A stretch of DNA of 64,000 bases from Mesocentrotus franciscanus (GCA_037976565.1 CP137675.1:13596534-13660533), one strand, 5' to 3'. Shown: positions 49,555-61,744, counted from the first letter of the stretch. Notes: a model not told the origin generated them from the sequence alone. A program made the numbers and translations.

Positions 49555-49752
49555 TTGGGACCACACGTGTGGGTGTGTGTGTGTATTGGGTTTTTACAGA
49601 CGTGTATCAATCAGATATGATTATTTACGTCTGGGGACAGACCTTTAACGTCACCATCCGAAAGACGTGACTCAGTTTCGAACCTGCGTCCTCGGCTGAA
49701 TCAGTTTGTAACTTCCACTGTTAGCTGGATTACAGGCGCACGCCATAACGCC
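49555..49752 (-). mobile_element. SINE with a 7SL/SRP-Alu-like head
   Basis: The minus strand starts at 49752 with GGCGTTATGGCGTGCGCCTG and continues TAATCCAGCTA. The segment 49745-49722 differs from the Alu/7SL consensus GGCGCGCGCCTGTAATCCCAG by about two changes. It is followed by GGAAGTTAC, CAGCCGAGGACGCAGGTTCG (a box-B-like end) and CTTTCGGATGGTGACGTTAA, a body motif I recall from invertebrate SINEs. A CA-rich tail ends near 49555. It is far too short for a full SRP RNA. Confidence 0.6.
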
Positions 49753-50289
49753 ACACGTTGGAATTAAGCTACTTTAATAGTGTTAAGAACGTAGATAATT
49801 ACCACACTCTGTTCACACAGTGGGATCCAAGAAGTAGTTTACCATACGTTCATAGTTTTACACGATTCAAATAAACGACATTCACATTACTTACTACAGT
49901 ACTATTTCAACACACTTTTTTTCAATTATGGATTATCAAGTTACATATTGGGGCTGTTAGATATAACACAATTCAAATTATAAATGATTATTTCTAATAA
50001 TCTATTTTTTGTTATTGTTTTGTCGTCGTCATATGCCCTTTCGCCTCTACGAAATAAATTTAGCCAAATATATAGCATCCAACAAAATTGAAACTTACAG
50101 AAAAGGGCCCCATTGGGAAACAGAATAACAACTAGCAAAGATAGACATGAAGAGAGAGCGAATGGGTAGTACGTCATCCATCTGTAAATATCATGTGTGC
50201 TTGCGAATGATTTGGCGTGTGCTCGCTGCGTTTGATTTCCTCATCGATCGAATGCACGCATGATTTTATCAATTTACCGACGTTCCACC
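49753..50289. other. AT-rich non-coding stretch
   Basis: Nothing recognised. Confidence 0.5.
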
Positions 50290-50950
50290 CATTCCTTATC
50301 TATCCTCCTCCACTGTTGACCGCTTGTTCTCTGTCTACCGACATCTTCTCCTCTTACTTTGTCAACTCAACGACCCCCTTAGTCTGGAAACACGCAAGAT
50401 ATTACAGCACACCTTCCGTAATTCCATTTCAATGCTAATGAAAGTAACATTTTGTCATTCCTTTTTTAATTCATATTAACGAAATACTAATGATATAATT
50501 GTATGCATACGTAATGACATGCACCATTTGAAAGAGCATATTTTCAGTTTGAAAAAAAGGGAGAAAGCGTAAATCCTTAAGAGTAGATACTAAGTTGTGT
50601 CTGCCTAACGAAACAGTGCTGCATATTCGTATTCTTAAATAGTAAGTTAGATTTAGTGTGACAAAGAAGAAGCATAACATTACTGTAAGGTATGCTGAAG
50701 ACAATATCGCCATCTCTCATTCAAAACTGGTATGCTAGTTCTCTCTTATTTTGTGAACTCAGCGACCTTACATATCTGGGAAGGCAAGCAAGAATCTACA
50801 GTACACCAGCGGCCATGCCATATATCTTGCTTTGAAATGACCATTTTTGTTTTATCGACCATACAGTAAGCAAAAATAGGTTAAGATATGCCGAGGACAA
50901 TATCACATTTTCGAATTTAAAACTCTTACTCTTAAAAATCTTACCTTCTC
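50290..50950. repeat. local duplication with about 393-bp offset and a 194-bp sub-offset
   Basis: CTCTTACTTTGTCAACTCAA (50351 on) recurs as CTCTTATTTTGTGAACTCAG (about 50744 on), each followed by CGACC, TCTGG(G)AA and ACAG(C/T)ACACC. TATGCTGAAGACAATATC (about 50691) recurs as TATGCCGAGGACAATATC (about 50887). Copies are well diverged. No frame is conserved. Confidence 0.7.
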
Positions 50951-51088
50951 AATTCCCACACGGTTTATTTTCAGGAATCGCAATCAAGAAAAGACTTGGA
51001 TTTGGGTCTCATTTCAAAACAATACTATTCATATCTTATTGCTTTTAGATTCAAACTATCACCCGGTTGCCCCGACTTTTCATCCATT

Positions 51089-51102
51089 TTGTGACGTCAC
51101 AA
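51089..51102. promoter_or_regulatory. 14-bp palindrome containing TGACGTCA
   Basis: TTGTGACGTCACAA is a perfect 14-bp palindrome with a full CRE core. Confidence 0.25.
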
Positions 51103-53867
51103 TAACACACGATCTTTACCGAGTTCCGATATGAAGTCTAGAGCGTACAGGCAGATGGCGAGTGGGGTCATATTTGTCCAGGTAGCAGAAGATGAAAACA
51201 ATTTGAGGTACATAACGAGATGAATGATCTAAATATAAAATCTCATCTCCTTCTAAATATGAAAATATCATCCAATTCCGGCAATTTCACCCCCGAGCGC
51301 ACGTGAAGCAAGAGTTGTGTGCTTAAAATACACCACTGGCATTAAAATACGTAGCATGTCCCCGGGCATATTACGTGATACCATTAATGGAAGAAGTCGT
51401 TCTCTGTGTTCAGAATGATATGCGATAGTGCAAGATTTACGATGAAGATACAAAACTAGGAGCAATCTTCTTGAATGCCATCCCCAAATATGCCCTGATT
51501 GACTCCTAGGCTTATGTATTTCATTCATCTAATCCTTACGTGTTTTATTAATCTTATTCATTACTGTTTGATATTAAATATTGTTTACATCGGAAGAACA
51601 GTAACTGTTCTGTATTATCCAAATTGTACAAAATGTTTAAAAATGAATTAAATTTCCATTTTAACTTTCTCTATCTGTCCGTCAAAACTAACAAAAACAT
51701 CAGTTTGGCTAATCAAACGGGAAAATGAAATTTCCGACAAACCTACGCTCCTATCGAATGCTATTTTGTCAAAGGTTGAAAGCGATTATTTTCTCTGTAA
51801 TAAAGTAAGCTCAAACTTCTCTCTCACTGTCTTTCCATCTCCATTTATCGACCGCATGGTAAACTATTTTATACAAGATTATCGTGATGTGTAAAAATAC
51901 AAGGGATCTGAAGAACATTAGAAATTTAAAGAAAAAAATATAAGCTTTTTGATCTGCAGTCCTTCATTACCTTCAACTGTTGCACGAAAATGCATAAAAA
52001 CACGCACACACGTCCACCCACCATCCCGCAAATAAACGGCTATATCCTAAATTGGTGCATCGGGCGCAACTGCACAAGTCGTATACAAAACGCAATATGT
52101 ACAAGAAAAAGCTTCTTAATCCCATTACTCTTTATTCCTGCCTGAGGACCCAGCTTCTGAATTAGGTCTGATGTAGTCGGAAGCGGGGGAAGAAAGAAAA
52201 ATATCACCAGCGAGAGAATGGAAGAAAGAGGCAAAGGCAGTTCTCCATTAAGGCACGCTGGTACCTGGTTATAACCCCAAGGGGAAACATTTCGCTGCAT
52301 AAAATGGCCGCCAATGTACTAGCACAGGACACAGTTGCAGGCATGCATGGATATTAGTCGCGGCCATAGCGATAACGAGGGATGTATAGGCTTGGAGGAG
52401 ATAAATTTGATATCTTTCCTTGCAAACCACACCCATGCAGGCAATTTGGAGAGAAATTTGATGCATTTATATCGGTCCGTATGAATAGTTGATGAAGTAG
52501 CCCCTATGGATGTGGTTCAATGGAGAATTATTTGCCGATTATCATTTTAGTTTTGGCCTGATCGTCGAAAAATAAATCATGCATGAATATACGTGCATGA
52601 GCAGCATTGATCGAATTTCGCAAGTCCATTTGCGCCACTGCCTGATGGCGAATTCATCTCACATTTCGGTTTTTGTTTTTCATTATATTTTCATGATATC
52701 AATGTGCCTGTCAAAATATAGCTTTTGAAATTTAATGCAGACTGAGCTCTATCAATAATGTTAATGAGTGATTTCTTCAATACTAATAAATTAATAGGGA
52801 ATAATGTACATTATGAAATCTTTACCATATTTCTAGAAAAAAAATGGCAGGAATGGCAGGAGAAGAGTGATATAGATGCTCCAAGATAAAAGCAACCACA
52901 TAAATGTTAAGTTTACTACACCTTTACACGAAAAATAATACTTCGTCTTCCGTAATGTTTTAATTAACAAAACCCGTCTTCAACCAAAGTCAATATTGGT
53001 AGTAGGCACGGTATACTTATCAACAGACGAAGCTAGGGTATGCATATAATAATAATTGAAGATTGTGTACTCACAAACTAAGCCAATAATCAAAGGATTT
53101 GAATATATTAAAACGGTATAGAGTTTGTCTCTGCATGATAATCTGACATCGCGAGCTCTACTTGTTAAAGTGCATTTCCATATTCGCATACAGAGGGTCT
53201 AGAGGGTGTAAAGTTGAGCGTTTATGCATGATGGCCCATCATAACGTAAATCAAATCATACAGTTCTCTCTCATGCACGATGTGTTCTTACACAGAAAAA
53301 TCATACGGCATATTAAGATTATCCTTGCCCTTTTTAGTACCTGTATGCACTGGCTTATAGAATGATGTCACACTTCCTCAACATGTCTACCTATGTTTCT
53401 GAGGTAAAATCTGCCACAAAACCTTATGCCTTCAAAGTGGGAAATAATCTCGACTTGCAAGGTATTACCAATCATTATTATAGGTCGTAGGACATTATCG
53501 GACTAGGCTTCGCATGGCATTACGTGGTTTGAGGTGTTGTCTTGCGCCTTCCGTGTTGTAGCAAGGCATGATTTATGTAAGCTGGGTCGTCCGGTTCGTA
53601 TGACCACGCGCAGGCACTCGAATAATACAGCAATACGCATTCTTTGGATGCTTTGTGGTATCAACAGCAAGACTTGTTTTCACTGGTAGGCGGGGGCATC
53701 CGACCCAGGATATGGTTTCCAAGAGATTGTGCAATGACGTTAATATGCGAGATTATCTTTATTACCATTTTCTCGGAGATAAAAGTTATTCGCAGAATGT
53801 AAACAGAGGAGTGTGAAGATATTTCATGTTACGCAATCGGTATGGCCTTCCGGAAAGTTGCAGTTGC
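51103..53867. other. non-coding stretch without recognised gene
   Basis: About 2.8 kb with only short unrecognised frames. AAAATGGCCGCC near 52301 is another YY1-like/start-context match with a 17-codon frame. Confidence 0.5.
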
Positions 53868-53970
53868 ATCGACGAAATCGACACCAGAACTACAATTATA
53901 TTACACTAAATGACCAAAGTTCGGTCGGGTTAGAAAAGGTTTGGACTCGATTTGGTGGCGTGAATGAGCT
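53868..53970. repeat. ACCGAC-rich foldback family, copy 3 (diverged)
   Basis: GACGAAATCGACACCAGAAC on the left, ATTACACTAAATGACC in the centre, and TTCGGTCGGGTTAG, TTTGGACTCGATTTGGTGGCG on the right keep the order of copies 1 and 2, with more substitutions. Confidence 0.6.
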
Positions 53971-54619
53971 ATGAGACCCACTCCTAGCGAGAAACATGTC
54001 CAACTGTTATTTCCCTTTTATAATTTAGTATAACTAACTATTGGATCTTAGTATAGAGCGCCGTTTATCTTCAAGAAAAAATGCTTTATACATTTGATTA
54101 TTATCATTAGCGTTAAAATTGAAATACCAAGAAGCTGCCTTAAAAGATTGCAATTGTGCTTTGATAATGATTGTAAGTCATAGTGTGTTGGATGTACCGC
54201 AGGTTGAAATGGCTCAAGACATGGACTCTCAGACAAAAACACACAAATGGTCTTATTACCAACCCTAACTTTGTTTAAACAAGAACGACTGTCGTCGAAC
54301 ACAACGATTACCACATCAAGAAAACACGACACACATCAGAAAAGGAAACGTCGCCCTAAATTCAGTCAGTCACTACGTTATCAATCACGCCATGTCTGCA
54401 TGTGTACACGCCGATGTAGGGCAGTGGTATAGGTTGCATGCCACATCAAGAGAAAAGAGGCTTTCTCCCTATATGCAGACCACTCTGGGCACATAAAACC
54501 AATCAATGAAGTACTTTAGCCCGGAAGTTGAAGGGTTTTGGGACCTGCTTGATGATACCACGGGCTGGGACCTCACGAGGGTGTCGGCTTACATCCTATG
54601 TGCCAGAATCGAAACCTTG
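53971..54619. other. non-coding stretch
   Basis: Nothing recognised. A 94-codon minus-strand frame at 54048-54332 has no known domain. Confidence 0.45.
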
Positions 54620-55295
54620 AACTTCTCTTTTTTTTCTCTCTCTCTTTCTCTCTCAGACACACACATAGCCTACATACAGACACACTCTTCCTATCTCTCT
54701 ATCTCTCTCTCTCTTACACACACACATACATACAGACACACTCTTCCTATCTGTCTATCTCTCTCTCTCTCACACACACACATACACTCTTCCTATCTAT
54801 CTATCTCTCTCTCACACACACACACACACACTCTCTCTTTCTCTCTATCTCTCTCTATCTTCTCCTCTCTCACTCTCTGTCTCTCTCCATATATCTCTCT
54901 TTCCCTATCTTTCTCTCTCTCTCACGTTCTCAAACACACATTCACACTCTCTTTCTCTTTCTCTCTCTCTCTCTTTCTTCTCCTCACTCTCTCTCTCTCT
55001 CTCTATCCCCCTCGCTGTCCTATTAATATATTTTAACAGATGCATCTCATGTTCTATGCACGTAAGCATACTTTCTTTCTTGTTCTAACTCTTCATCTAT
55101 CTCTTTCTCTTTCTTTCTATTTTCCTGTTCTCTTCCCTCCCTCTTTCCTTTTGTTTTTCATCGCTGCATCCCAAAGTCTATGTCCCTACATATTCCCGTT
55201 CCTTTCTTTCATTCTCCAACTCTCTATTTCACTTCTCTCTCGACCTCTCCCTCCATCTCCCTCTTTCTCCTCCTTTCATTTGGCTTTTCACCAAT
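54620..55295. repeat. long polypyrimidine tract with CA blocks
   Basis: Alternating (CT)n and (CA)n blocks to about 55010, a 60-bp break, then CT/TTC-rich sequence to 55295. An imperfect unit of roughly 60 bp, (ACAC)n then CTCTTCCTATCT then (CT)n, recurs about three times near 54660-54820. The frames of up to 176 codons are low-complexity. Confidence 0.93.
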
Positions 55296-55616
55296 GCTAA
55301 GCACATACCAAATCCGCTGTATACGGTCGTGACAGATTTACAGAGATGTCGATTAAAAAGGTGGGTGCCTTACATTGCATTGGTAATGTATATCGGACTA
55401 TTTACTAGGTCACGTGTCATGCTGTCCACCAATAGACTGATAACGATTGCGATACAAGGGTATCGTATCATTGAGTTCAGATGTCTGTCCGAAGGTAATG
55501 TGAACTGGTTTATTTGCTTTAAAATGACGCCAAAGTATTGCTTATTTAACATGAAAGAAGTCGTGTCGATTGTTATCCTTATCAATCCGAATATTAACAT
55601 TTATAATGTAGTAATG
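55296..55616. other. non-coding stretch
   Basis: Open in two opposite frames of 100 and 76 codons, with no recognised domain. Probably chance. Confidence 0.4.
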
Positions 55617-55640
55617 TTTGATTTGATTTGATTTGATTTG
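55617..55640. repeat. (TTTGA)n pentanucleotide repeat
   Basis: Nearly five uninterrupted units. ACATGT-type palindromic repeats follow near 55664-55681. Confidence 0.9.
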
Positions 55641-56559
55641 TCTGTCGTTCCAATGTAAGCATATACATGTACATGTACATGATACATTTCAAAATATCAC
55701 AATGTAATTAGATTGTACACCCAGAAATAGCTTAATGCTTTTTTTTGTTATGATTATCTTCTATTTACATTTTCCACCCGTTTCAGATTTATTTTTATGA
55801 ATTATGTGGAAAATGAATAAACAGAAACAAGATATTAAAAAATTCAATGTAAAAAAAGAAAATGAGAATAGCAATATCAAAACAATATTATTTTTTACGT
55901 AAACGTATATATTGTAACGAAGGTGCATGCTATGAACCAAAGATATCATATTGTAAATAGTGTATTAATGACGTTTGCCGGTTGCCATCCATGTCCTAGA
56001 AGTATTAATTCGTCGGTAAGAAGTACCACCTACGCTAATTTAGATGATTAAAACTATGCGATGTTTTCATCTTCGCTTTCATCGTCAAGACACAAAAGTG
56101 ATAATGTATTTTTTAAAAATGGAGACACGCCGTCTCCCAACTCAAAAAATAAAGATTGACTTTGTATTATTATGTCTCGTCTTGACGTACATTGTTGTCA
56201 TATCATGAGCAAATAACACCTTGATTTATATAAACGAATATGACATGGATACAATAACATTTTAATTGGCGTCGGTATGGAAATTCCTATATTCGTGTAC
56301 AACGGTTGATAGCAAATACTTTAATATCTACGTAAGATTACACCAAACAGACCTTACTTTAAACGTTCGTTTAATCTGTGATTTTGTTTTCATTCAGATA
56401 CAAGTTCTATTCCTTTATTTTCAATACAACCCATCCTACTAATTTAAAGTCGTCATAATATTACAGGAAAGTGCTTCACAGGTATATCACTGAGGCTTAT
56501 ATTTGGTATTTAGATGGTTTGATGGGTCCTTTATGCTTTTGTTTTACCTGACAACTAGG
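55641..56559. other. AT-rich non-coding stretch
   Basis: Nothing recognised. Confidence 0.5.
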
Positions 56560-56742
56560 AAAGCATGTGTATGCTTGTAATGTAAGTAAACAACCAGGGG
56601 TCCGACGGATTCAAGTCGTCTCCGAGGAACTTGGTAATGAAGATTAATGTCTTACCGAAAGGGATTATCATGTCGACTTGGTTTCGAATACGGGACATCC
56701 CATCGGTTACGAGACCACTACTCTGCCACTGCTCTAAGCTTA
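56560..56742 (-). mobile_element. tRNA-derived SINE (Thr-like head)
   Basis: The minus-strand head has TTAGAGCAGTGGCAGAGTAG (box A), GTCTCGTAACCG at the anticodon position and CCCGTATTCGAAACC (box B). The body shows CCTTTCGGTAAGACATTAAT and TTCATTACCAAGTTCC, related to the SINE at 40711-40992, then decays. It belongs to the same family as that copy. Confidence 0.7.
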
Positions 56743-57918
56743 CTTTTCGGAAAAGTGAGCTTAATAGCATTGATAATCACTATAATCGCATTGCGCTACT
56801 TTGAGGAAAACACAAAATGTGAACTGATTTCAACACAAGAACAAACACGTTGGAAACTATGTAATAAATGATAAAACAGACCATACTTTTGTTTGAATAT
56901 TTCCTGACACGTTCTTTCACCTTACACGGTTTGGACCACCCGTGTGTCACTCATATTTTGTTTTACTGTAGCACCCCACGGACACTAAGGAGGACGTGTG
57001 TTCTTGGTTAGCAGATGGGTCCTCATTTAAACAGGTGGCGTCATACCCCCTCACTCGAAACATCCAGATTATAACCAATAAAGGACAACAACAGTGTTTA
57101 TTGTATCTTAATTAACACGCTTGCAAACTTAAGAATGGTGCTAGGATAGTGACACACGGCACGCATGGCCATCGATTGGATCTCTGATTTGGGCTTTCAT
57201 TAAAATTAGGTCTATAGATCGTTAGACCACGATCAACGCGCTCTAAGGTGCCACAGATGGGGCTGCATTGTGCACAGATCCGTCTGGCTACACTGATTTG
57301 ATCTAGGGTCATGTGCAGTCCATCGCCACGAGGTAACGCCTGATGTAAAAATGAAATAACTCATCAATTCTCCACAAGCTTGCTTTCGTAATGTTATATA
57401 AGGACTGTGATGATAGTATGTTTAAAAATGGATAGTAAAGCAGAGCAATTTGGATAAAGGGTTTGGGAAATGGCCATTCTATTCAAGCTGACAAAGAAAT
57501 ATTTGTCATGGTAGAATAATGGTGGTACTCTGTAGACGCCTAAAACATCTATGTTAATCTTGTATTTAAATACATAAGATACGATGTGATATACAAATAG
57601 ATAACCAATGTAATTTAATGTATTACTGATATGGAACACAGCTGTCTACATTATAATAAACACTTCAAGTGCATCGAGTAGATTCTTTCTAGATGGAGGC
57701 ATATATTGGGTAAACTTTTCCTTAAAATTCATAATTTAATCGAAATATGTGAAAGACAAATAATTATGTTTGCTTCAAATAGAAACGAAAAGAGCGAAAG
57801 GTATTCCGCTTAATAAGAAAGGGAAAAGAAAGACTGAGGGGAAAGAGGAAGAGCCGAATGTAATGAGAAAACTGAAGGCAAGATTTGCTTTGACATCAAT
57901 AAAATCCTAAAATCCACC
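56743..57918. other. non-coding stretch
   Basis: Nothing recognised. The 57112-57312 minus-strand frame is unassigned. Confidence 0.45.
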
Positions 57919-57943
57919 CTTTCTCTCTCTCTCTCTCTCTCTT
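57919..57943. repeat. (CT)n microsatellite
   Basis: About 25 bp of CT dinucleotide. Confidence 0.95.
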
Positions 57944-59454
57944 ACTTTCTTTCCTCTGCTCTCCTTTAAAATGTCATAAGTTCACATAGATTGGCGTCAC
58001 ATTTAGCGCGTTGCACCGACTGGTCAGTGTGGAGTAGGGCAATGACACTTATACACCCACATACGTTCAATTGTTTTGTTTTCTTAAATTCCTCGGAAGA
58101 ATAATATTTGAAACGTCCCCGCCTGCCGCTTAACATGTAATAACGAGGGTTTAAGCATGTTGCCCTTTTGTGAAGGTGGTACTTCTATAACCATGCCTGC
58201 AAACAAAATACACTTTTGGGCCTGAAATAAGGTAGAAGACTTATTTGAATCAGTTGCTGATTTGCCAATGTGTACGGGTCGAATGGATTTTTTTATTTTC
58301 AGTTGATGTGCTGATTAAAAAAATTCCTCCAATTAACAATATGGCGAAAGAATGTGATTAAACATTCCAAAATGTCTTAGATATTACACTTCAGCATGGA
58401 GGTTATCCGTATCTCTTAAAAACTAGACAGAATGTCACTTATCTAAGGGTCTTTATGTTCTATGTTAAGGGTCTATGATCACTCTATCTTTACTGTAGTC
58501 GTATTCCTTTTTTTAAAGCTTTGTATTTGTCTTTTAACCTGTATTAACTGCGAGGTCCATATCTCTGCAATCTTTGCAATTTATGGTATTCGAATTCATT
58601 GCATTGCTCTGCTTAATTCTATGGGCACTGACGCCTCTTTCATTTCATTCCACACGTATTTCGAAATTGTGCTTCTGTTTGTGCTAGTTGTAACACATGC
58701 TACACATGGCCATGACCTCGTCATTGATTCGCGCATGCGCACGTGTAAAGAATGCATCCATTCACTTCTGAGAAAACAATGCTTTCGATTAGTCATGATT
58801 CTCCATTGCAACGCCACACTGCTTATCACAGATGGAATTTTCTAATGAAGCAATGGTATTTATTATGAGGTTAGTTCACATAGGTACGGAGAATAGTAAC
58901 GAAATAACGTGAGAGAAAGCCCGTGAGAATAAATGGAACATGGCGATTGACGCACCATCATGGTCATGGGACTCGACTAATGCTTCCTATATTAGAACTG
59001 TTTAAAATCTCATTCACAATCTCATAGCTACATATGAATTTAAACATAAATTCAAACTGCCGATAAAGCACACGACAGTCTTACGTTCACAGGAACTCCA
59101 TAAAACTGTTATGAAACACATTTCAGGATTAATGTAATAGGGAAATTCTCTGAACTTTTATTTTGGTGTTTATTATAATTTATATACGATTGTGATTATA
59201 ATAGCCGTATTGTTCTTTATCATTCATCAAGCAACATGTATTTAAATCATTTTCCGTTGCGATAACATTTTTTTTGTCCGATTAGGCCGGTTGCTCCACG
59301 TTGATCTTAATATTTATATCTACAAATCCTATTTTACGTGTATTCATTCACGTCTGCCATGTTTAGGGATTGTTTTCTTTTGAACAGTAGTTTTAACATT
59401 TTGATTATCAGATCATACATTGCATAACCTACGTTGATCTGTGAATACACAAAC
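57944..59454. other. non-coding stretch; overlapping opposite frames
   Basis: 58462-58845 is open on the plus strand (127 codons, hydrophobic, Cys-rich) and 58596-58829 on the minus strand (77 codons). Neither shows a recognisable domain. They are more likely chance than genes. Confidence 0.35.
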
Positions 59455-59555
59455 GCTCTCTCTCTCTCTCTGTAACGCACACTCACACGCACACACACGC
59501 ACACACGCACACACGCACATACACATACATACATATATATATATATATAAACACA
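59455..59555. repeat. (CT)n, (CA)n and (AT)n microsatellite cluster
   Basis: CT block 59456-59471, CA/CGCA blocks 59477-59530 and AT block near 59533-59549. Confidence 0.93.
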
Positions 59556-59639
59556 TACAATGCATATATAATAAATATATGATTAGATTTGGAGCATTTG
59601 GCTAACATCAACATACGCTATCGCCGAACTATGCCATAC

Positions 59640-59960
59640 TTAAAGATAAAGTTGACTTCTGGTCATGCGATTGCATTGTGAAAGAAACAGTGTGGAATCG
59701 ATCAGAAAAAAAGTTGATCATGTAGCATATAAGTATTGGTGTGTACTGCAAGGTTCTGGAGTCATCAAAATGATAAGAAATTTGGACCAGTCTTGGTAAA
59801 GTAACAAGCACTGTACATAGAAAGATGTATATGGGACTACACAAACATGTGGCATAAAAATCGGGTCTCATTTTTAAGCTGTTACTTGTCATATTTAGAA
59901 TATGAAGGCATTTGAAGAGCCATGCTTTTCAAGGGACACTTTTTCTCTGGTGTTCTACCA
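59640..59960 (+). repeat. unnamed dispersed repeat, long copy (TTAAAGATAAAG family)
   Basis: Starts TTAAAGATAAAGTTGACTTC, then GTCATGCGATTGCATTGTGA, CAAGGTTCTGGAGTCATCAA, TATATGGGACTACACAAACA, TGTGGCATAAAA and AAGAGCCATGCTTTTCAAGG. With 6343-6690 it defines a unit of about 320-350 bp. No open frame is shared with the other copy. Confidence 0.75.
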
Positions 59961-61226
59961 CACTTGCATAATAACAATGATAACGCTTACAAATTATTTT
60001 ACCTCTCCCCAGAACTCAACCTTCTCTTTAATACTCTACATGTTTATGTGTATGCAGCTGTCTTCCCGTTTGAACAATCCTATTCTTCATGGCGGGGAAG
60101 AAAAAAAATCGTTCGCGTGAAATTTCCCCCTGTAAGGTTGAATAAATTCCTCGAGGATGTACAACTTTCACATCCATCACAAACTGTGGAAAAAGAAACG
60201 GATGAAAAGGTTAATAACGCTTAGGCTCTGCTAAGAACATTACATCACCGCGCGCAACATGTCATTTCTGCCGAAATGTCAGGCGAAATTTGGATTGCTT
60301 TTCCGTAATGAAGCGGGGTCTCATGGTTAGTTAAGGGAGAATACAGGCTTGCTGCTTCGAATTATGTAAATGTAGGTCGAGCATGAGCCGACGCAGCTAC
60401 CAGGTGCATGGGAAAGAGAAAGAGAGGATGAGAGAAAGAGAACGAGAGAGAGAGAGAGCGAAAGAAAATGGCATTTTGGACCTGCTAGGGTGGTAGGATG
60501 AAAATGCTCTCACCAGCACACACAGTATTAAATCAATAGGAGCACCATACGAAGTTTCCGTAATACACATCGACAGAGCAGTGTGGAATAAGATGACAAT
60601 TTTGCCAAAAAGGCGCCGTTTTCTATTTAATGTGATTGGTTAACACGGTTATTTAGGAGCAAACATCTTTATAGCAAAAACACAATCCTGTGTATTAGAT
60701 GTTGCACATTAATGTGTTTTTTCTACCAATAAGAGTACTTCATGTATTAATATGTTTTTTTGTATCACAAATTTCGTAACAAATCGGTAATGGATTGCAA
60801 AACTTCTACAGTTGAGGTTCAACTGAATTTGAGTCATTCCATAGACTGGGATTAAGGAAAGTCGATAAAACGCTCTCTATGATAGGTATATACCAACCAA
60901 ATTTGTAGGCAAATTGATCACAATTTACAATTTGTGGCTTGGTTGGATATTAAATAGTGACCTAGATGCTGAGGTTTCCTGAATGACAAGTACCCCAAAG
61001 CCGCTTCCAATCGATTTCTTTCTATAATTGGTCCAAAGAGAATTGTGCTTCCGAAAAGATTTTTATGGCATTGAGAATATGGATGCATCTATACATGTAG
61101 GCTTACGACGAGATATATGTGTCATCCATTTCGGTACTGAGACTGTATAATCTTCTTACAATTTTGACCATAAAAAATGTCATGACTGAAAAATTAAGCG
61201 TCATCTATTGTAAAAAATAAAAGTTT
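59961..61226. other. non-coding stretch
   Basis: Contains a GA-rich patch near 60411-60465 and no supported gene. Confidence 0.5.
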
Positions 61227-61420
61227 GGGTCATATTTGGGGGTAGATTTCTAAATTCCCAAAATGTCGATTCTTCCTCGATAAAGACACTTATATTGTAT
61301 GAATACATCAATGTGAATAACATTTTATATCATCTGAATGATGATTTTTTTTTTGGGGGGGGTGGGTCAGCTAATGGTAAAATTCTACATTCCAGAATGT
61401 CGATAAATATTCTAATACTG
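61227..61420. repeat. diverged tandem duplication, about 137-bp offset
   Basis: GGGTCATATTTGGGGGTAGA with AAATTCCCAAAATGTCGAT (from 61227) recurs as GGGTCAGCTAATGGTAAAAT with CATTCCAGAATGTCGATAA (from 61364). A T9G9-like homopolymer junction lies at 61346-61362. Confidence 0.6.
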
Positions 61421-61732
61421 AGGCGATCAAAGGTTTGAATAGAATTGAGGTGAAGGCCCAAATTATCACGATTCCTAAACTCCCCCTAACCCTCTCGAGA
61501 GATGGATCTCCTTCCAAACTGGATTTTTATTATCAGCACTGAAAGTGTCTGCCTCCATTTGATAAAGAAACGTGCCTTGGTAAAAGCATCATTACTTAAA
61601 GTCGGAGCGACCAAACTGAACAATCAGTCGAAACGCATCAACAGAGGTAAAAGACGACTGCTCGCTTTTATCTCAATTAGTAAACAGAGGGGCATTGTAC
61701 ATACGTATACTCCCATTATTGTTTTGACTCAC

Positions 61733-61744
61733 TCTCTCTCTCTC

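Noticed and set aside
50974..51094. Acceptor TTTATTTTCAG followed by a 39-codon open segment
   Set aside because: The open length is not exceptional for this composition and no matching donor or recognisable peptide was found.
54506..55036. 176-codon plus-strand frame
   Set aside because: Ser/Leu/Thr/His repeats from (CT)n and (CA)n. Other frames over the same DNA are equally open.
58462..58845. 127-codon hydrophobic frame
   Set aside because: No known domain. Overlapped by an opposite open frame, and the composition fits chance in T-rich DNA.
60300..60370. tRNA-like TGGTTAGTTAAG ... CTTCGAATTATG
   Set aside because: Box B is poor, no stems pair, and no SINE body was recognised.
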